Source: Microbacterium murale | Lineage (GTDB): Bacteria; Actinomycetota; Actinomycetes; Actinomycetales; Microbacteriaceae | NCBI RefSeq assembly: GCF_014635185.1 | Contig: NZ_BMCM01000001.1 | Coordinates: forward strand, 1,116,001 to 1,180,000 | Direction: 5' to 3' | Length of the DNA stretch: 64,000 bases | Part shown: positions 28,005-35,591 of the stretch, one piece after another | How positions within the stretch are numbered: position 1 is the stretch's first letter | How the letters are laid out: every line of letters begins with the position of its first letter | Made by a program: the position numbers and the translations under genes | Notes under the pieces: model-generated | Databases searched by the model: none | Told to the model about the DNA's origin: nothing | Seen by the model: only the letters and a program-made list of their open reading frames with translations

Positions 28005-28016
28005 GGTTCGAGAACC
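28005..28016. promoter_or_regulatory. Inverted repeat in MFS/ArsR divergent region
   Basis: GGTTC and GAACC flank two bases, 12 bases upstream of the MFS start. It is related to the two GTTC/GAAC repeats at 28036-28053 and 28083-28100 and is likely part of the same operator array. Confidence 0.5.
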
Positions 28017-28035
28017 TGTTGCTTCGAATCTCTGG

Positions 28036-28053
28036 GTTCGAGAATCATCGAAC
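28036..28053. promoter_or_regulatory. ArsR-type operator, copy 1
   Basis: GTTCGA and TCGAAC are perfect 6-base arms separated by 6 bases, midway between the divergent MFS and ArsR genes. Confidence 0.6.
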
Positions 28054-28082
28054 TATCGGAGCGTACTCGCCCATCAGCAATT

Positions 28083-28100
28083 GTTCAACTATTATCGAAC
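28083..28100. promoter_or_regulatory. ArsR-type operator, copy 2
   Basis: GTTCAA and TCGAAC, again with a 6-base spacer, end one base before the ArsR start codon. The same layout as copy 1 supports a shared repressor site and autoregulation. Confidence 0.6.
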
Positions 28101-28101
28101 C

Positions 28102-28407
28102 ATGCCCGGTGATCTGCAGCATCCGGAGCGCTCCGATATCCAGCTGACGGACGTGCTCTTCGCGCTCAGCGACCCCGAGCGCCTTGCGATCGCGCGCCAG
28201 CTCGCCGACGGGCCGCTCGACATGGCCGCCTGCCACGCTACCGACCCGAACCTGCCGAAGTCGACCAAGTCGCACTTCATGAAGGTGCTGCGCGAGGCCG
28301 GCGTCATCCGCAACGAACCCAACGGACGCCGGCGGATGCTGACGCTACGGCGCGACGACCTCGATGCCCTGTTCCCCGGGCTGCTGGATTCGGTGCTGCG
28401 GGGCTGA
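28102..28407 (+). CDS. ArsR-type winged-helix repressor
   Basis: Small helix-turn-helix regulator of 101 residues: 'LTDVLFALSDPERLAIARQL' is the ArsR N-terminal helix set, 'PKSTKSHFMKVLREAGVI' the recognition helix, and 'RRRMLTLRRDDL' the wing. No clustered cysteines are seen, so it need not sense metal. It is divergent from the MFS exporter at 26761-27993, with matching operators in between, and is likely its repressor. Confidence 0.85.
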   Translation: MPGDLQHPERSDIQLTDVLFALSDPERLAIARQLADGPLDMAACHATDPNLPKSTKSHFMKVLREAGVIRNEPNGRRRMLTLRRDDLDALFPGLLDSVLRG

Positions 28408-28438
28408 GGCATCCGCGACCCCGCATAGGCTGGTGCAT

Positions 28439-29641
28439 ATGCCCAGCACGACTACCGTCGCCCCGGCCGTGCGCCGCGCACGCGTCGGCGTCGCGCTGCT
28501 GTTCCTCACGAACGGTGCGCTGTTCGCCAACATCCTGCCGCGCTACCCCGAGATCAAGGTGCAGCTCAGCCTCGACGCCGCCGCCTACGGACTCGCGATC
28601 GCGGCGTTCCCCGCCGGCGCGATGGTCGCAGGACTCGGAGCCGCCGTGCTCATCCGCCGCTTCGGATCGGCGAAGGTGGCCGTGGTCGGCACGATCCTCA
28701 CCAGCCTCGGGATCCTCGCGGCGGGTCTTGCACCGTCGGCACTGTTCTTCGCCCTCGGACTCTTCCTCGGCGGTGCGGCGGATGCCATCACCGACGTCGG
28801 GCAGAACACGCACAGTCTTCGCGTGCAGCGCGGCTACGGACGCTCGATCATCAACTCCTTCCACGCGATCTGGTCGATCGGCGCGGTGCTCGGCGGATCG
28901 ATGTCGGCCGCGGCGATCGCACTGGCCCTGCCCATCGGCATCCATCTCGGCATCTCTGCCGTCGTGTTCTGCGTGCTCTCGCTCGTCGCGCTGCGGATGT
29001 GTCTGCCGGGGCGCGACGACGTGACGGAGGAGGACGCGATCGCCGGCGGATCGGAGATCGGCGGTGCGTTGCGCCGCGGCATCACGGGGAAGACCGTGTT
29101 CGTCATAGTCGCGCTCGTGCTGCTCGCGATCGCCGGCGCCATCGTCGAGGATGCCGGAATGTCGTGGGCGACCCTCTACCTGGGCGCGGATCTCGCAGCC
29201 CCGGCAGCGATCGCCACCACCGGATACATCGCTCTCGTCGGGGCGCAGTTCATCGGACGGATCATCGGCGACCGCATGGTTGATCGCTTCGGGCAGCGTG
29301 CCGTCGCGCAGGCCGGCGGACTCCTCATCGCCGTCGGAATGGGGCTGGCTTTGGCTTTCCCGACGATCCCCGGCACGATCCTGGGCTTCGCGGTGGCCGG
29401 GTTCGGCAGCGCCACGCTCATCCCCGCGGCGATGCAGGCCGCAGATGCGCTCCCGGGCCTCCGGCACGGCGCCGGTCTCACGATCGTGTCGTGGTTGCTG
29501 CGACTGGGCTTCCTGCTCTCGCCGCCGTTCGTCGGATTCATCGCCGACAACGCCGGGCTTCGCGCGGGTCTGCTCGTCGTGCCGATCGCCGGAGTGGTGG
29601 CGATCGTGTGTGCCGGGGTGTTGGAGCGGCGTCGGCGCTGA
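28439..29641 (+). CDS. MFS transporter
   Basis: Major facilitator protein of 400 residues with about 12 hydrophobic helices, similar in layout to sugar/fucose-permease-like (YfkF/YbjJ) MFS carriers ('LFLTNGALFANILPRYPEI' in helix 1, 'QNTHSLRVQRGYGRSIINSF' in helix 4-5). It follows the ArsR gene by 31 bases on the same strand, so ArsR may control both exporters. The ATG at 28439 is preferred over an overlapping start at 28364. Confidence 0.87.
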   Translation: MPSTTTVAPAVRRARVGVALLFLTNGALFANILPRYPEIKVQLSLDAAAYGLAIAAFPAGAMVAGLGAAVLIRRFGSAKVAVVGTILTSLGILAAGLAPSALFFALGLFLGGAADAITDVGQNTHSLRVQRGYGRSIINSFHAIWSIGAVLGGSMSAAAIALALPIGIHLGISAVVFCVLSLVALRMCLPGRDDVTEEDAIAGGSEIGGALRRGITGKTVFVIVALVLLAIAGAIVEDAGMSWATLYLGADLAAPAAIATTGYIALVGAQFIGRIIGDRMVDRFGQRAVAQAGGLLIAVGMGLALAFPTIPGTILGFAVAGFGSATLIPAAMQAADALPGLRHGAGLTIVSWLLRLGFLLSPPFVGFIADNAGLRAGLLVVPIAGVVAIVCAGVLERRRR

Positions 29642-29807
29642 GCGACCGCAACGCCTTCGCGTCGCCTTTCCTCACCGAATCTTGTTCGGATTTAACTTCG
29701 AAGGCGTGTGAACCCAGGCGCGGCGATCGATCCTCAATTCTGCGCAAGTTGTCCACCGATTCGAATTAATGTTCGACAAACGCATATGGGTGCGGTATCG
29801 TTGAAGC

Positions 29808-31151
29808 ATGTCAAAGCTGACGGGTCTGCACGAGGCGATCTCTCGCCTCGACGAGGCCTGGGCGGATGCTGGTGACTCGAACGATCTTTCGAGAGATCAG
29901 TTGATCGCGGTCACGAATGCGATCGGCGTGCTGCAGCGTCGACTGGATGCTGTGCACGTCGGTGTCGCAGCGGGGATCGCGAGTGAGTCGCGTACGGAGC
30001 TGGGCGCGGACTCTTTGGCGAAGCAGCAGGGATTCCGCACGCCGGCGAAGTTGATCGCGGCCGCAACGGGGGTCTCGATGGGTGACGCCATCCGCCTGAT
30101 CAAGGTGGGCGAGGCGACAGCCGCACGCACCGATCTGCTCGGTGCCAGGTTGCCGGCGAAGTATCCGCTGGTGAGCGAGGCGTTGGCGGCAGGAACCCTC
30201 AGCGCGCAAGCGGCCGCGTTGATCATCGCGGTGCTCGAGCGGTGCCGCATCGCAGCCGGGCCTGAGCGCACGGCCGAAGGTGAGCGGTTGTTGGTCGACG
30301 CGGCTCCTGGGCTCGCGCTCGATGAGATCCGCCGACTCGTCGTGCGGGTCGAGGCATGGCTGGATCCTGATGGCGTCGAGCCGCGAGAGGACGAGCAGCG
30401 GGGCAAGCGATCACTGACCTTCTTCGAGCGCGGCGGCCGGTTGCATCTCAACGGCAACTTCGATGTCGAGACCGGTGCTCCGATCGTCGCCGCGCTTCGC
30501 GGATATGTGAGCGCCGCATTCGCAGCCCGCAAGGCCGCACCCGATCCGGATGCGCCGGATGCCGACCACCGCACGGTGCCGATGCTGCAGGCCGACGCGC
30601 TCGCCCTGTTCTGTGCGCACGTGCTCGGCTGCAAGAGCGAGAAGCTTCCCCTCGCGGGAGCCACCGTGATCGTCCGGATGCACCTCGACGACCTGGAATC
30701 GGCGACGGGAACCGCGACGATCGATGGCATCGACCAGCCGATCAGCGCAGCTGCCGCCCGACGCATGGCCGCCGACGGCGGCGTGATCCCCTGTGTTCTC
30801 GGCGGGGACAGCGAGATCCTCGACTGGGGTCGGAAGAAGCGCTTCTTCACCAAGGCGCAACGCCTCGCTCTTGCCGAGCGCGACGGCGGATGCGCCATGT
30901 GCAACCTCCCACCCGAGATGGTCAAGGCGCACCACATGCGATGGTGGAAACGCCATCACGGGCGAACCGACCTCTCCAACGGAATACTCCTGTGCGAGAG
31001 CTGTCACCATCGCATCCACGACAACGGATGGGAGATCTATATCGACGGCGCCGGTGTGAATGCTCGCGTCTGGTTCATCCCACCCACCCATGTCGATCCC
31101 GCCCGCACCCCCAGGCTCGGCGGACGTGCACGCTTCGACATCGCGGCCTGA
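29808..31151 (+). CDS. DUF222 / HNH endonuclease-domain protein
   Basis: Protein of 447 residues of the actinobacterial 13E12-repeat family. An N-terminal helical DUF222 region of about 300 residues is followed by a C-terminal HNH domain: 'CAMCNLPPEMVKAHHMRWW', then 'LLCESCHHRIHDNGW', with both zinc CxxC pairs and the HH, N and H positions intact. Such genes are often multicopy in Microbacteriaceae. The natural DNA target is unknown. Confidence 0.9.
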   Translation: MSKLTGLHEAISRLDEAWADAGDSNDLSRDQLIAVTNAIGVLQRRLDAVHVGVAAGIASESRTELGADSLAKQQGFRTPAKLIAAATGVSMGDAIRLIKVGEATAARTDLLGARLPAKYPLVSEALAAGTLSAQAAALIIAVLERCRIAAGPERTAEGERLLVDAAPGLALDEIRRLVVRVEAWLDPDGVEPREDEQRGKRSLTFFERGGRLHLNGNFDVETGAPIVAALRGYVSAAFAARKAAPDPDAPDADHRTVPMLQADALALFCAHVLGCKSEKLPLAGATVIVRMHLDDLESATGTATIDGIDQPISAAAARRMAADGGVIPCVLGGDSEILDWGRKKRFFTKAQRLALAERDGGCAMCNLPPEMVKAHHMRWWKRHHGRTDLSNGILLCESCHHRIHDNGWEIYIDGAGVNARVWFIPPTHVDPARTPRLGGRARFDIAA

Positions 31152-31172
31152 ACCGTGGGATGCGCCGATCGC

Positions 31173-32012
31173 TCAGCCGTGCGAACTCCGCGTCGCCTCG
31201 AGCGCCCCGAGCAGCGCCAGGGCATCCGCACTCGGACTACCTGGCGTGGCCGTGGCGACGGTGAGCTGCTGGCCAGGAGCATCCCGCACATCGAGCGTCT
31301 GATACGTGAGCGTGAGACGGCCGACGTCAGGATGGTTGATCGTCTTCTCGGTCATGCTGAGACCGGCGACCGTGTGATCTTCCCAGTAGCCGACGAACTC
31401 GGCAGATTCGGCGCGGAGTCGCGTGATGAGCGGCAGGACGGCCGGGTGCGGCGGGCTGAAGCCGGCCGCGAGGCGAAGCGCGCTGACCGCGGCGCGAGCG
31501 ACAAGATCCCAGTTCTGGAAGTACGCCCGCGCAGCAGGATCGAGGAACACGAAGTCCATCGCCCCATGGGCGAGCTGCGACTCTCCGAGCAGCGCTCGCG
31601 CGGTCGCATTGGCGGCGATGATCTGGAAGCCGGGATCGATGACGTACGCCGCCGCATGCGGGAAGGCATCCATCAACTGCATGAGCTCGTCGCTCACGGG
31701 CCCGGGGACGGGCTGCGCCCCCGGCGAGAGCCGAGCGAGCCGGAACACGTGATTCCTGGCATCCGGGCTGAGACGCAGTGCCGTCGCCAAAGCCTCGACG
31801 ACCGGCGTGGAGGGAGTGCGCTCTCTGCCCTGCTCGAGACGGGCGTAATAGTCGGCACTGACGCCGGCGAGCACCGCCACCTCTTCGCGCCGCAACCCGC
31901 TCACCCGCCTGCCGCCCACATCCGGCAGGCCGACATCCGCGGGCGTGATGCGAGACCGCTGCGCGCGCAGGAACTCTCCGAGAGGGCCAGCGGGAGATGC
32001 CATGTTGCCCAC
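31173..32012 (-). CDS. XRE-family regulator with MmyB-like ligand domain
   Basis: Regulator of 279 residues. The N-terminal helix-turn-helix (SGLRREEVAVLAGVSADYYARLEQGR) is followed by 'PSTPVVEALATALRLSPDARNHVF' and a PAS-like MmyB ligand domain (AYVIDPGFQIIAANATARALLG). Members of this group in actinobacteria often repress a nearby oxidoreductase. The neighbouring gene here is a MazG-like protein on the same strand, 10 bases upstream. Confidence 0.9.
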   Translation of the reverse strand: MGNMASPAGPLGEFLRAQRSRITPADVGLPDVGGRRVSGLRREEVAVLAGVSADYYARLEQGRERTPSTPVVEALATALRLSPDARNHVFRLARLSPGAQPVPGPVSDELMQLMDAFPHAAAYVIDPGFQIIAANATARALLGESQLAHGAMDFVFLDPAARAYFQNWDLVARAAVSALRLAAGFSPPHPAVLPLITRLRAESAEFVGYWEDHTVAGLSMTEKTINHPDVGRLTLTYQTLDVRDAPGQQLTVATATPGSPSADALALLGALEATRSSHG

Positions 32013-32022
32013 GGTAGTCGCG

Positions 32023-32376
32023 TCAACTCTCCGTGCGGGCGATGGTGGCTTCGAGGTTCGTGCGGATGCTCGACAGGGTGTCGCCGTACGCCTCGTCCAT
32101 GTCGATGCCGAGCCTGTCGGCGAGCACGAACGTCCACCACATCGATTCCGCCAGCTTGTGCGTCAACTCGGCTCGCGGATCTCCGTCGATCGCCCATGTG
32201 CCCTCATCGGCGAGCAGAAGACGGCCGATGTAGCCGACGTCGTTCGAGAAGCCGATCATCAGCTCATGCAGCGACCAGGTCTTGCCGTTGAACCGCTTCT
32301 CGAGGATCTCGTAGAGCGCGCGGACCTCGAGCGCCTGGGTGCGGGCGGTGGCGAGGGCGGGGGAATCAACAGGCAT
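32023..32376 (-). CDS. MazG-like nucleotide pyrophosphohydrolase-related protein
   Basis: All-helical protein of 117 residues resembling MazG-like proteins: 'WSLHELMIGFSNDVGYIGRL' and 'LTHKLAESMWWTFVLADRLG' hold the acidic residues expected of the metal site. It may hydrolyse non-canonical nucleoside triphosphates. ATG 32376 has GGAG 6 bases upstream; ATG 32388 is the alternative. It is first of a short operon with the XRE regulator. Confidence 0.6.
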   Translation of the reverse strand: MPVDSPALATARTQALEVRALYEILEKRFNGKTWSLHELMIGFSNDVGYIGRLLLADEGTWAIDGDPRAELTHKLAESMWWTFVLADRLGIDMDEAYGDTLSSIRTNLEATIARTES

Positions 32377-32535
32377 GTGGGGCTCCATTCAGAGTGGGGG
32401 ATTATGAACAGCATCCCGCGCCGGCGACCTCGCAACCAGGGTGCACCGCTCCCTGGTGCGACGCGCAGACGGGGTTCAGAGTCGAAGACAGACGTGATCA
32501 TCCCGATCATCTCCACGCAATCGGAGGAGAACCCC

Positions 32536-32883
32536 TTGTCAGAATCGACCATCACCCAGGATGCCGTCATCGCTGAGTGGATCACCGCAGCCAACACGCA
32601 CGGCAGGGCCGAGTTCCTCTCGTTCTTCACGGCGGATGCTGTGCTCGACGACCCCTCCGTCGGGGAGGTCTTCGAGGGGCACGAGGGTGTCGGCCGCTAC
32701 TTCGACACGTATTTCATCGGCTACAACACGCAGACGCGGCTCGTCGGTGCGGAGCCGCGCGACGGCTTCCTGCACGTCGAGGTCGACTTCACCGGAGACT
32801 TCCCGGGCGGGCAGACCGGCGGAACATTCGACGTCACGTTAGCGGGCGAAAGGATCGCCCATGTTCGGGCCGATCTGATCTAG
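32536..32883 (+). CDS. SnoaL/NTF2-like protein
   Basis: Small alpha+beta-cone protein of 115 residues with the SnoaL pattern: 'VIAEWITAANTHGRAEFLSFF', then 'ADAVLDDPSVGEVFEGHEGV'. TTG 32536 is chosen because GGAGGAG lies 6 bases upstream; an in-frame ATG at 32404 would add a poorly structured leader. Such folds bind small hydrophobic molecules or act as isomerases; no specific substrate is evident. Its end overlaps the convergent XRE gene by 4 bases. Confidence 0.72.
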   Translation: MSESTITQDAVIAEWITAANTHGRAEFLSFFTADAVLDDPSVGEVFEGHEGVGRYFDTYFIGYNTQTRLVGAEPRDGFLHVEVDFTGDFPGGQTGGTFDVTLAGERIAHVRADLI

Positions 32884-33167
32884 GACGCGAGTTGCTCGCG
32901 CGGGGTGCGGCGGGTCGGTTCGGGAGCACTGATCTCGCCCCAGACCGTGTCGAGCGAGAGTCCGAGTACATGGGCGATCGCAGCGATCGTCGGGAAGGCG
33001 GGTGTCGCGACGCGGCCGGTCTCGATCTTGCGCAGCGTCTCGGGGGAGACGCCGGCGTCGAGTGCGACGTCGAGCATCGTGCGTGCACCTCGTGCCTGAC
33101 GCAGGATGGCGCCGAGGCGCTCACCTCGTTCGATCTCCGCGGCGGAGAGCGACATCCTGACCATCAT
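32880..33167 (-). CDS. Small XRE-family repressor
   Basis: Helix-turn-helix protein of 95 residues, mostly one Cro/C1-type domain: 'RLGAILRQARGARTMLDVAL', 'AGVSPETLRKIETGRVATPA', then 'TIAAIAHVLGLSLDTVWGEI'. It is divergent from the methionine aminopeptidase gene, with two ACCGGTAT repeats between them, and probably represses that gene and itself. Confidence 0.85.
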   Translation of the reverse strand: MMVRMSLSAAEIERGERLGAILRQARGARTMLDVALDAGVSPETLRKIETGRVATPAFPTIAAIAHVLGLSLDTVWGEISAPEPTRRTPREQLAS

Positions 33168-33181
33168 GTTCCGATTCTAAT

Positions 33182-33203
33182 ACCGGTATGACAACACCGG
33201 TAT
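33182..33203. promoter_or_regulatory. ACCGGTAT repeats between XRE and map genes
   Basis: ACCGGTAT occurs at 33182-33189 and 33196-33203. The first copy is part of the palindrome ATACCGGTAT. Position between two divergent start codons suits an operator for the small XRE repressor. Confidence 0.6.
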
Positions 33204-33212
33204 AGTTATTGG

Positions 33213-33989
33213 ATGATCGAGATCCTGACATCTGCCGAACTCGCTCGCGCCAGGGATGCGGGCGCGCTCGTCGCAGACATCCTGCAGTCGTTGAAGGCGC
33301 GCAGTACGGTCGGCGTGAGCCTGCTCGACATCGATCGCTGGGCGAAGGAGATGATCACGGATGCCGGTGCGCAGTCCTGCTACGTCGACTACGCCCCTTC
33401 GTTCGGGCGTGGACCGTTCGGTCACTACATCTGCACGGCGGTGAACGATGCGGTGCTGCACGGCATGCCGCACGACTACCGTCTGGCCGACGGTGATCTG
33501 CTCACCCTCGATCTGGCCGTCACGCTCCGCGGGATCTCGGCCGACGCCGCGATCAGCTTCATCGTCGGTGACGCACGGCCGCCGGAGAGCCTCGCGATGA
33601 TCGACGCGACCGAGCGCGCGCTCGCCGCGGGTATCGCCGCGGCTCGTCCCGGCGCCCGCATCGGCGACCTCTCGCACGCCATCGGCTCCGTGCTCGGCGA
33701 TGCCGGCTACGCGATCAACATGGAGTTCGGCGGCCACGGCATCGGATCGACGATGCATCAGGACCCGCTCGTCGCCAACGACGGCCGGCCCGGCAGAGGG
33801 TACAAACTGCGCCCCGGTCTGCTGCTCGCCCTCGAACCGTGGGTGATGGCCGACACTGACGCGCTCGTCACGGACGCCGACGGCTGGACGCTGCGGAGCG
33901 CGACCGGTAGCCGCACGGCGCACAGTGAGCACACGATCGCGATCACCGACGACGGTGCGGAAATCCTCACCACGCCAACTGCAACTTAA
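33213..33989 (+). CDS. map: Type I methionine aminopeptidase
   Basis: Removes N-terminal methionine from new proteins; dinuclear metal enzyme of 258 residues. Conserved features: 'YICTAVNDAVLHGMP' with the substrate His, metal Asp in 'LTLDLAV', second Asp in 'ISADAAISF', His in 'GGHGIGSTMHQDP', Glu in 'LALEPWVM' and final Glu in 'AHSEHTIAIT'. Control by an adjacent XRE repressor suggests this is an additional, conditional copy. Confidence 0.95.
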   Translation: MIEILTSAELARARDAGALVADILQSLKARSTVGVSLLDIDRWAKEMITDAGAQSCYVDYAPSFGRGPFGHYICTAVNDAVLHGMPHDYRLADGDLLTLDLAVTLRGISADAAISFIVGDARPPESLAMIDATERALAAGIAAARPGARIGDLSHAIGSVLGDAGYAINMEFGGHGIGSTMHQDPLVANDGRPGRGYKLRPGLLLALEPWVMADTDALVTDADGWTLRSATGSRTAHSEHTIAITDDGAEILTTPTAT

Positions 33990-33999
33990 GGGTTGCAGT
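33978..33999. promoter_or_regulatory. Perfect inverted repeat before SRPBCC/ArsR pair
   Basis: ACTGCAAC and GTTGCAGT are perfect 8-base arms around a 6-base spacer, about 70 bases before the SRPBCC gene and overlapping the map stop codon. It is a likely binding site for the ArsR-type repressor of that operon. Confidence 0.6.
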
Positions 34000-34012
34000 A
34001 ACAAGGAAGTAG

Positions 34013-34030
34013 TGCAACCATGAGATTGCA
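34013..34030. promoter_or_regulatory. Second TGCAA/TTGCA repeat
   Basis: TGCAA and TTGCA arms repeat the core of the 33978-33999 site, 14 bases downstream, giving two operator-like elements in front of the SRPBCC/ArsR operon. Confidence 0.5.
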
Positions 34031-34071
34031 GTTGGTCGATCGGCCAGCGAAAGATCCTGAAAGGAACCATC

Positions 34072-34569
34072 ATGGTGAGCATGACTGAGAACCCGGCATC
34101 CGTCGTCGACGAGAACTCGTTCACGGTGCGCCGAAGCATCCGCATCAACGCGCCCGTCGAGAAGGTGTGGCAGGCGATCACGCAGCCCGAGTACATCTCC
34201 CGCTGGTTCGGCCGCACCGTGCTCGACGGCGTCGGTGTCGGCGCCGCAGGCACGATGACCTTCTCGGACTACGGCTCCATCCCGCTGCGGGTGGAGGAGT
34301 GGGATGAACCGCGCCGCGTCGCCTACCGCTGGAACAACGACGATGCGCTCGGTTCGCTTCCGGAGCAGGTGCAGGAGAAGGGCTCGACCGTCTTCACCTT
34401 CACTCTCGACGAGGTCGACGGCGGCACGCAGCTCGACGTGATCGAGACCGGCTTCGAGAACACGTCCGCGCCGCTCGAGAACCTCGAGAGCCACCGCACC
34501 GGGTGGAACGAAGAGCTCGACAAGCTGGTGGCGCTGGTGGAGCGCGACACGACCAAGGGTGACGCGTGA
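34072..34569 (+). CDS. SRPBCC (AHSA1-like) domain protein
   Basis: Protein of 165 residues with the START/AHSA1 fold: 'RSIRINAPVEKVWQAITQPEYISRWFG' region at the N-terminus and a C-terminal long helix (GWNEELDKLVALVE). ATG 34072 has AAAGGA 6 bases upstream. Pairing with an overlapping ArsR gene is a recurrent actinobacterial arrangement in which the SRPBCC protein binds a hydrophobic ligand. Ligand unknown. Confidence 0.87.
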   Translation: MVSMTENPASVVDENSFTVRRSIRINAPVEKVWQAITQPEYISRWFGRTVLDGVGVGAAGTMTFSDYGSIPLRVEEWDEPRRVAYRWNNDDALGSLPEQVQEKGSTVFTFTLDEVDGGTQLDVIETGFENTSAPLENLESHRTGWNEELDKLVALVERDTTKGDA

Positions 34570-34883
34570 GCACAGACACCCTCGCTCCCATGTTCGCGGC
34601 ACTCGCGGACGAGACGCGGTGGAGCATCCTGCAGGCACTCGGCGAGGGGGATGCTTCGGCATCCGCCCTCGCCGGGCGCCTCCCCGTCAGTCGCCAGGCC
34701 ATCGCGAAACACCTCGCGGTGCTGCAGGAGGTCGGCCTCGTCGAGCCGGTGCGGGCCGGCCGCGAACTTCGATTCCGCGTGATCGGTGCCGAGCTCAGCG
34801 CGACTGCTCAGCGCCTCGACGCGATCGGACGCGACTGGGATCGTCGCCTCGCCGCGATCAAGGAGATCGCCGAAGAGCTGTGA
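34566..34883 (+). CDS. ArsR-family repressor
   Basis: Winged-helix regulator of 105 residues, GTG start overlapping the SRPBCC stop. 'FAALADETRWSILQALGEG' and 'PVSRQAIAKHLAVLQEVGLV' are ArsR helix 2 and the recognition helix; 'RAGRELRFRV' is the wing. No metal-binding cysteines. It likely autoregulates the two-gene operon through the TGCAAC repeats upstream. Confidence 0.9.
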   Translation: MSTDTLAPMFAALADETRWSILQALGEGDASASALAGRLPVSRQAIAKHLAVLQEVGLVEPVRAGRELRFRVIGAELSATAQRLDAIGRDWDRRLAAIKEIAEEL

Positions 34884-34915
34884 TCCGCGCCTGCACTCTG
34901 GTTGCCTCCTGAGAA

Positions 34916-34935
34916 GAGTGAGTGTACAGTCACTC
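34916..34935. promoter_or_regulatory. TetR operator at its own promoter
   Basis: GAGTGA and TCACTC are perfect arms with an 8-base spacer, ending 2 bases before the TetR start. The identical element recurs at 35543-35562 before the MFS pump. Confidence 0.75.
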
Positions 34936-34937
34936 AT

Positions 34938-35504
34938 ATGGCAACGACTCGCAGTTCGATCCTTTCCACAGCCGATGCGCGACGGCCTATCGTCGCGGCC
35001 GCGGCGCTGGCGGAGTTCGCGCGCGGCGGCTACTACGCCACGACCGTCGCCGACGTCGCGCGGGAGGCGAAGATCTCCCCGGCCTACGTCTTCAAGCTCT
35101 ACGCCGGCAAGGAGGCGCTCTTCATCGCCGCACTCGAAGCGTGCTTCGACGCGATCATTGCGGCACTGGAAGAGGGGGCGGATGCCGCGGGCGACCAGAC
35201 TCCCGACAACATCCTCGATGCGATGGGCGACGCATACGCGCGGCTGATCAGCGACCGCACCCTGCTCATGCTGCAGGTGCATGCGCAGTCGGTCGCCGAC
35301 ATCCCGGTGGTGGGCGAGGCGCTTCGCGCCGGACTCGCACGCGTCACGATGCTCGCGAAGAGTCGCTCCGGCGGCGCGGATGACGACGTGCAGCGCTTCA
35401 TCGCCTACGGGCAGCTCTGCCACCTCATCGTGACGACCCAGCTCGACGGTCGCCCCGAAGCGTGGGCGAAGCTTCTGACCAAGGGGATGAGCCACCCGGC
35501 GTGA
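34938..35504 (+). CDS. TetR-family repressor
   Basis: TetR-type regulator of 188 residues. N-terminal DNA-binding helices: 'RRPIVAAAALAEFARGGYYATTVADVAREA' region and 'ISPAYVFKLYAGKEALFIAAL'. The C-terminal helical domain binds an inducer. ATG 34938 follows the operator directly. The same operator lies before the downstream EmrB-like pump, so it should repress both, like QacR- or TtgR-type systems. Confidence 0.92.
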   Translation: MATTRSSILSTADARRPIVAAAALAEFARGGYYATTVADVAREAKISPAYVFKLYAGKEALFIAALEACFDAIIAALEEGADAAGDQTPDNILDAMGDAYARLISDRTLLMLQVHAQSVADIPVVGEALRAGLARVTMLAKSRSGGADDDVQRFIAYGQLCHLIVTTQLDGRPEAWAKLLTKGMSHPA

Positions 35505-35542
35505 TCGCGCCCGGTGCTGTCCCCATACTTCTTTGCCCAAAA

Positions 35543-35562
35543 GAGTGAGTGATGAGTCACTC
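35543..35562. promoter_or_regulatory. TetR operator before MFS pump
   Basis: GAGTGA-N8-TCACTC, the same arms and spacing as the site before the TetR gene, located 30 bases before the pump start. Confidence 0.75.
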
Positions 35563-35591
35563 ATCCATCATCAACTGAAAGGAACGACATC

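Noticed and set aside
26711-28048. Long 445-codon open frame overlapping the MFS gene on the same strand
   Set aside because: It is very rich in Arg, Ala, Gly and His with no domain pattern. It shadows the MFS gene, whose membrane helices are clear.
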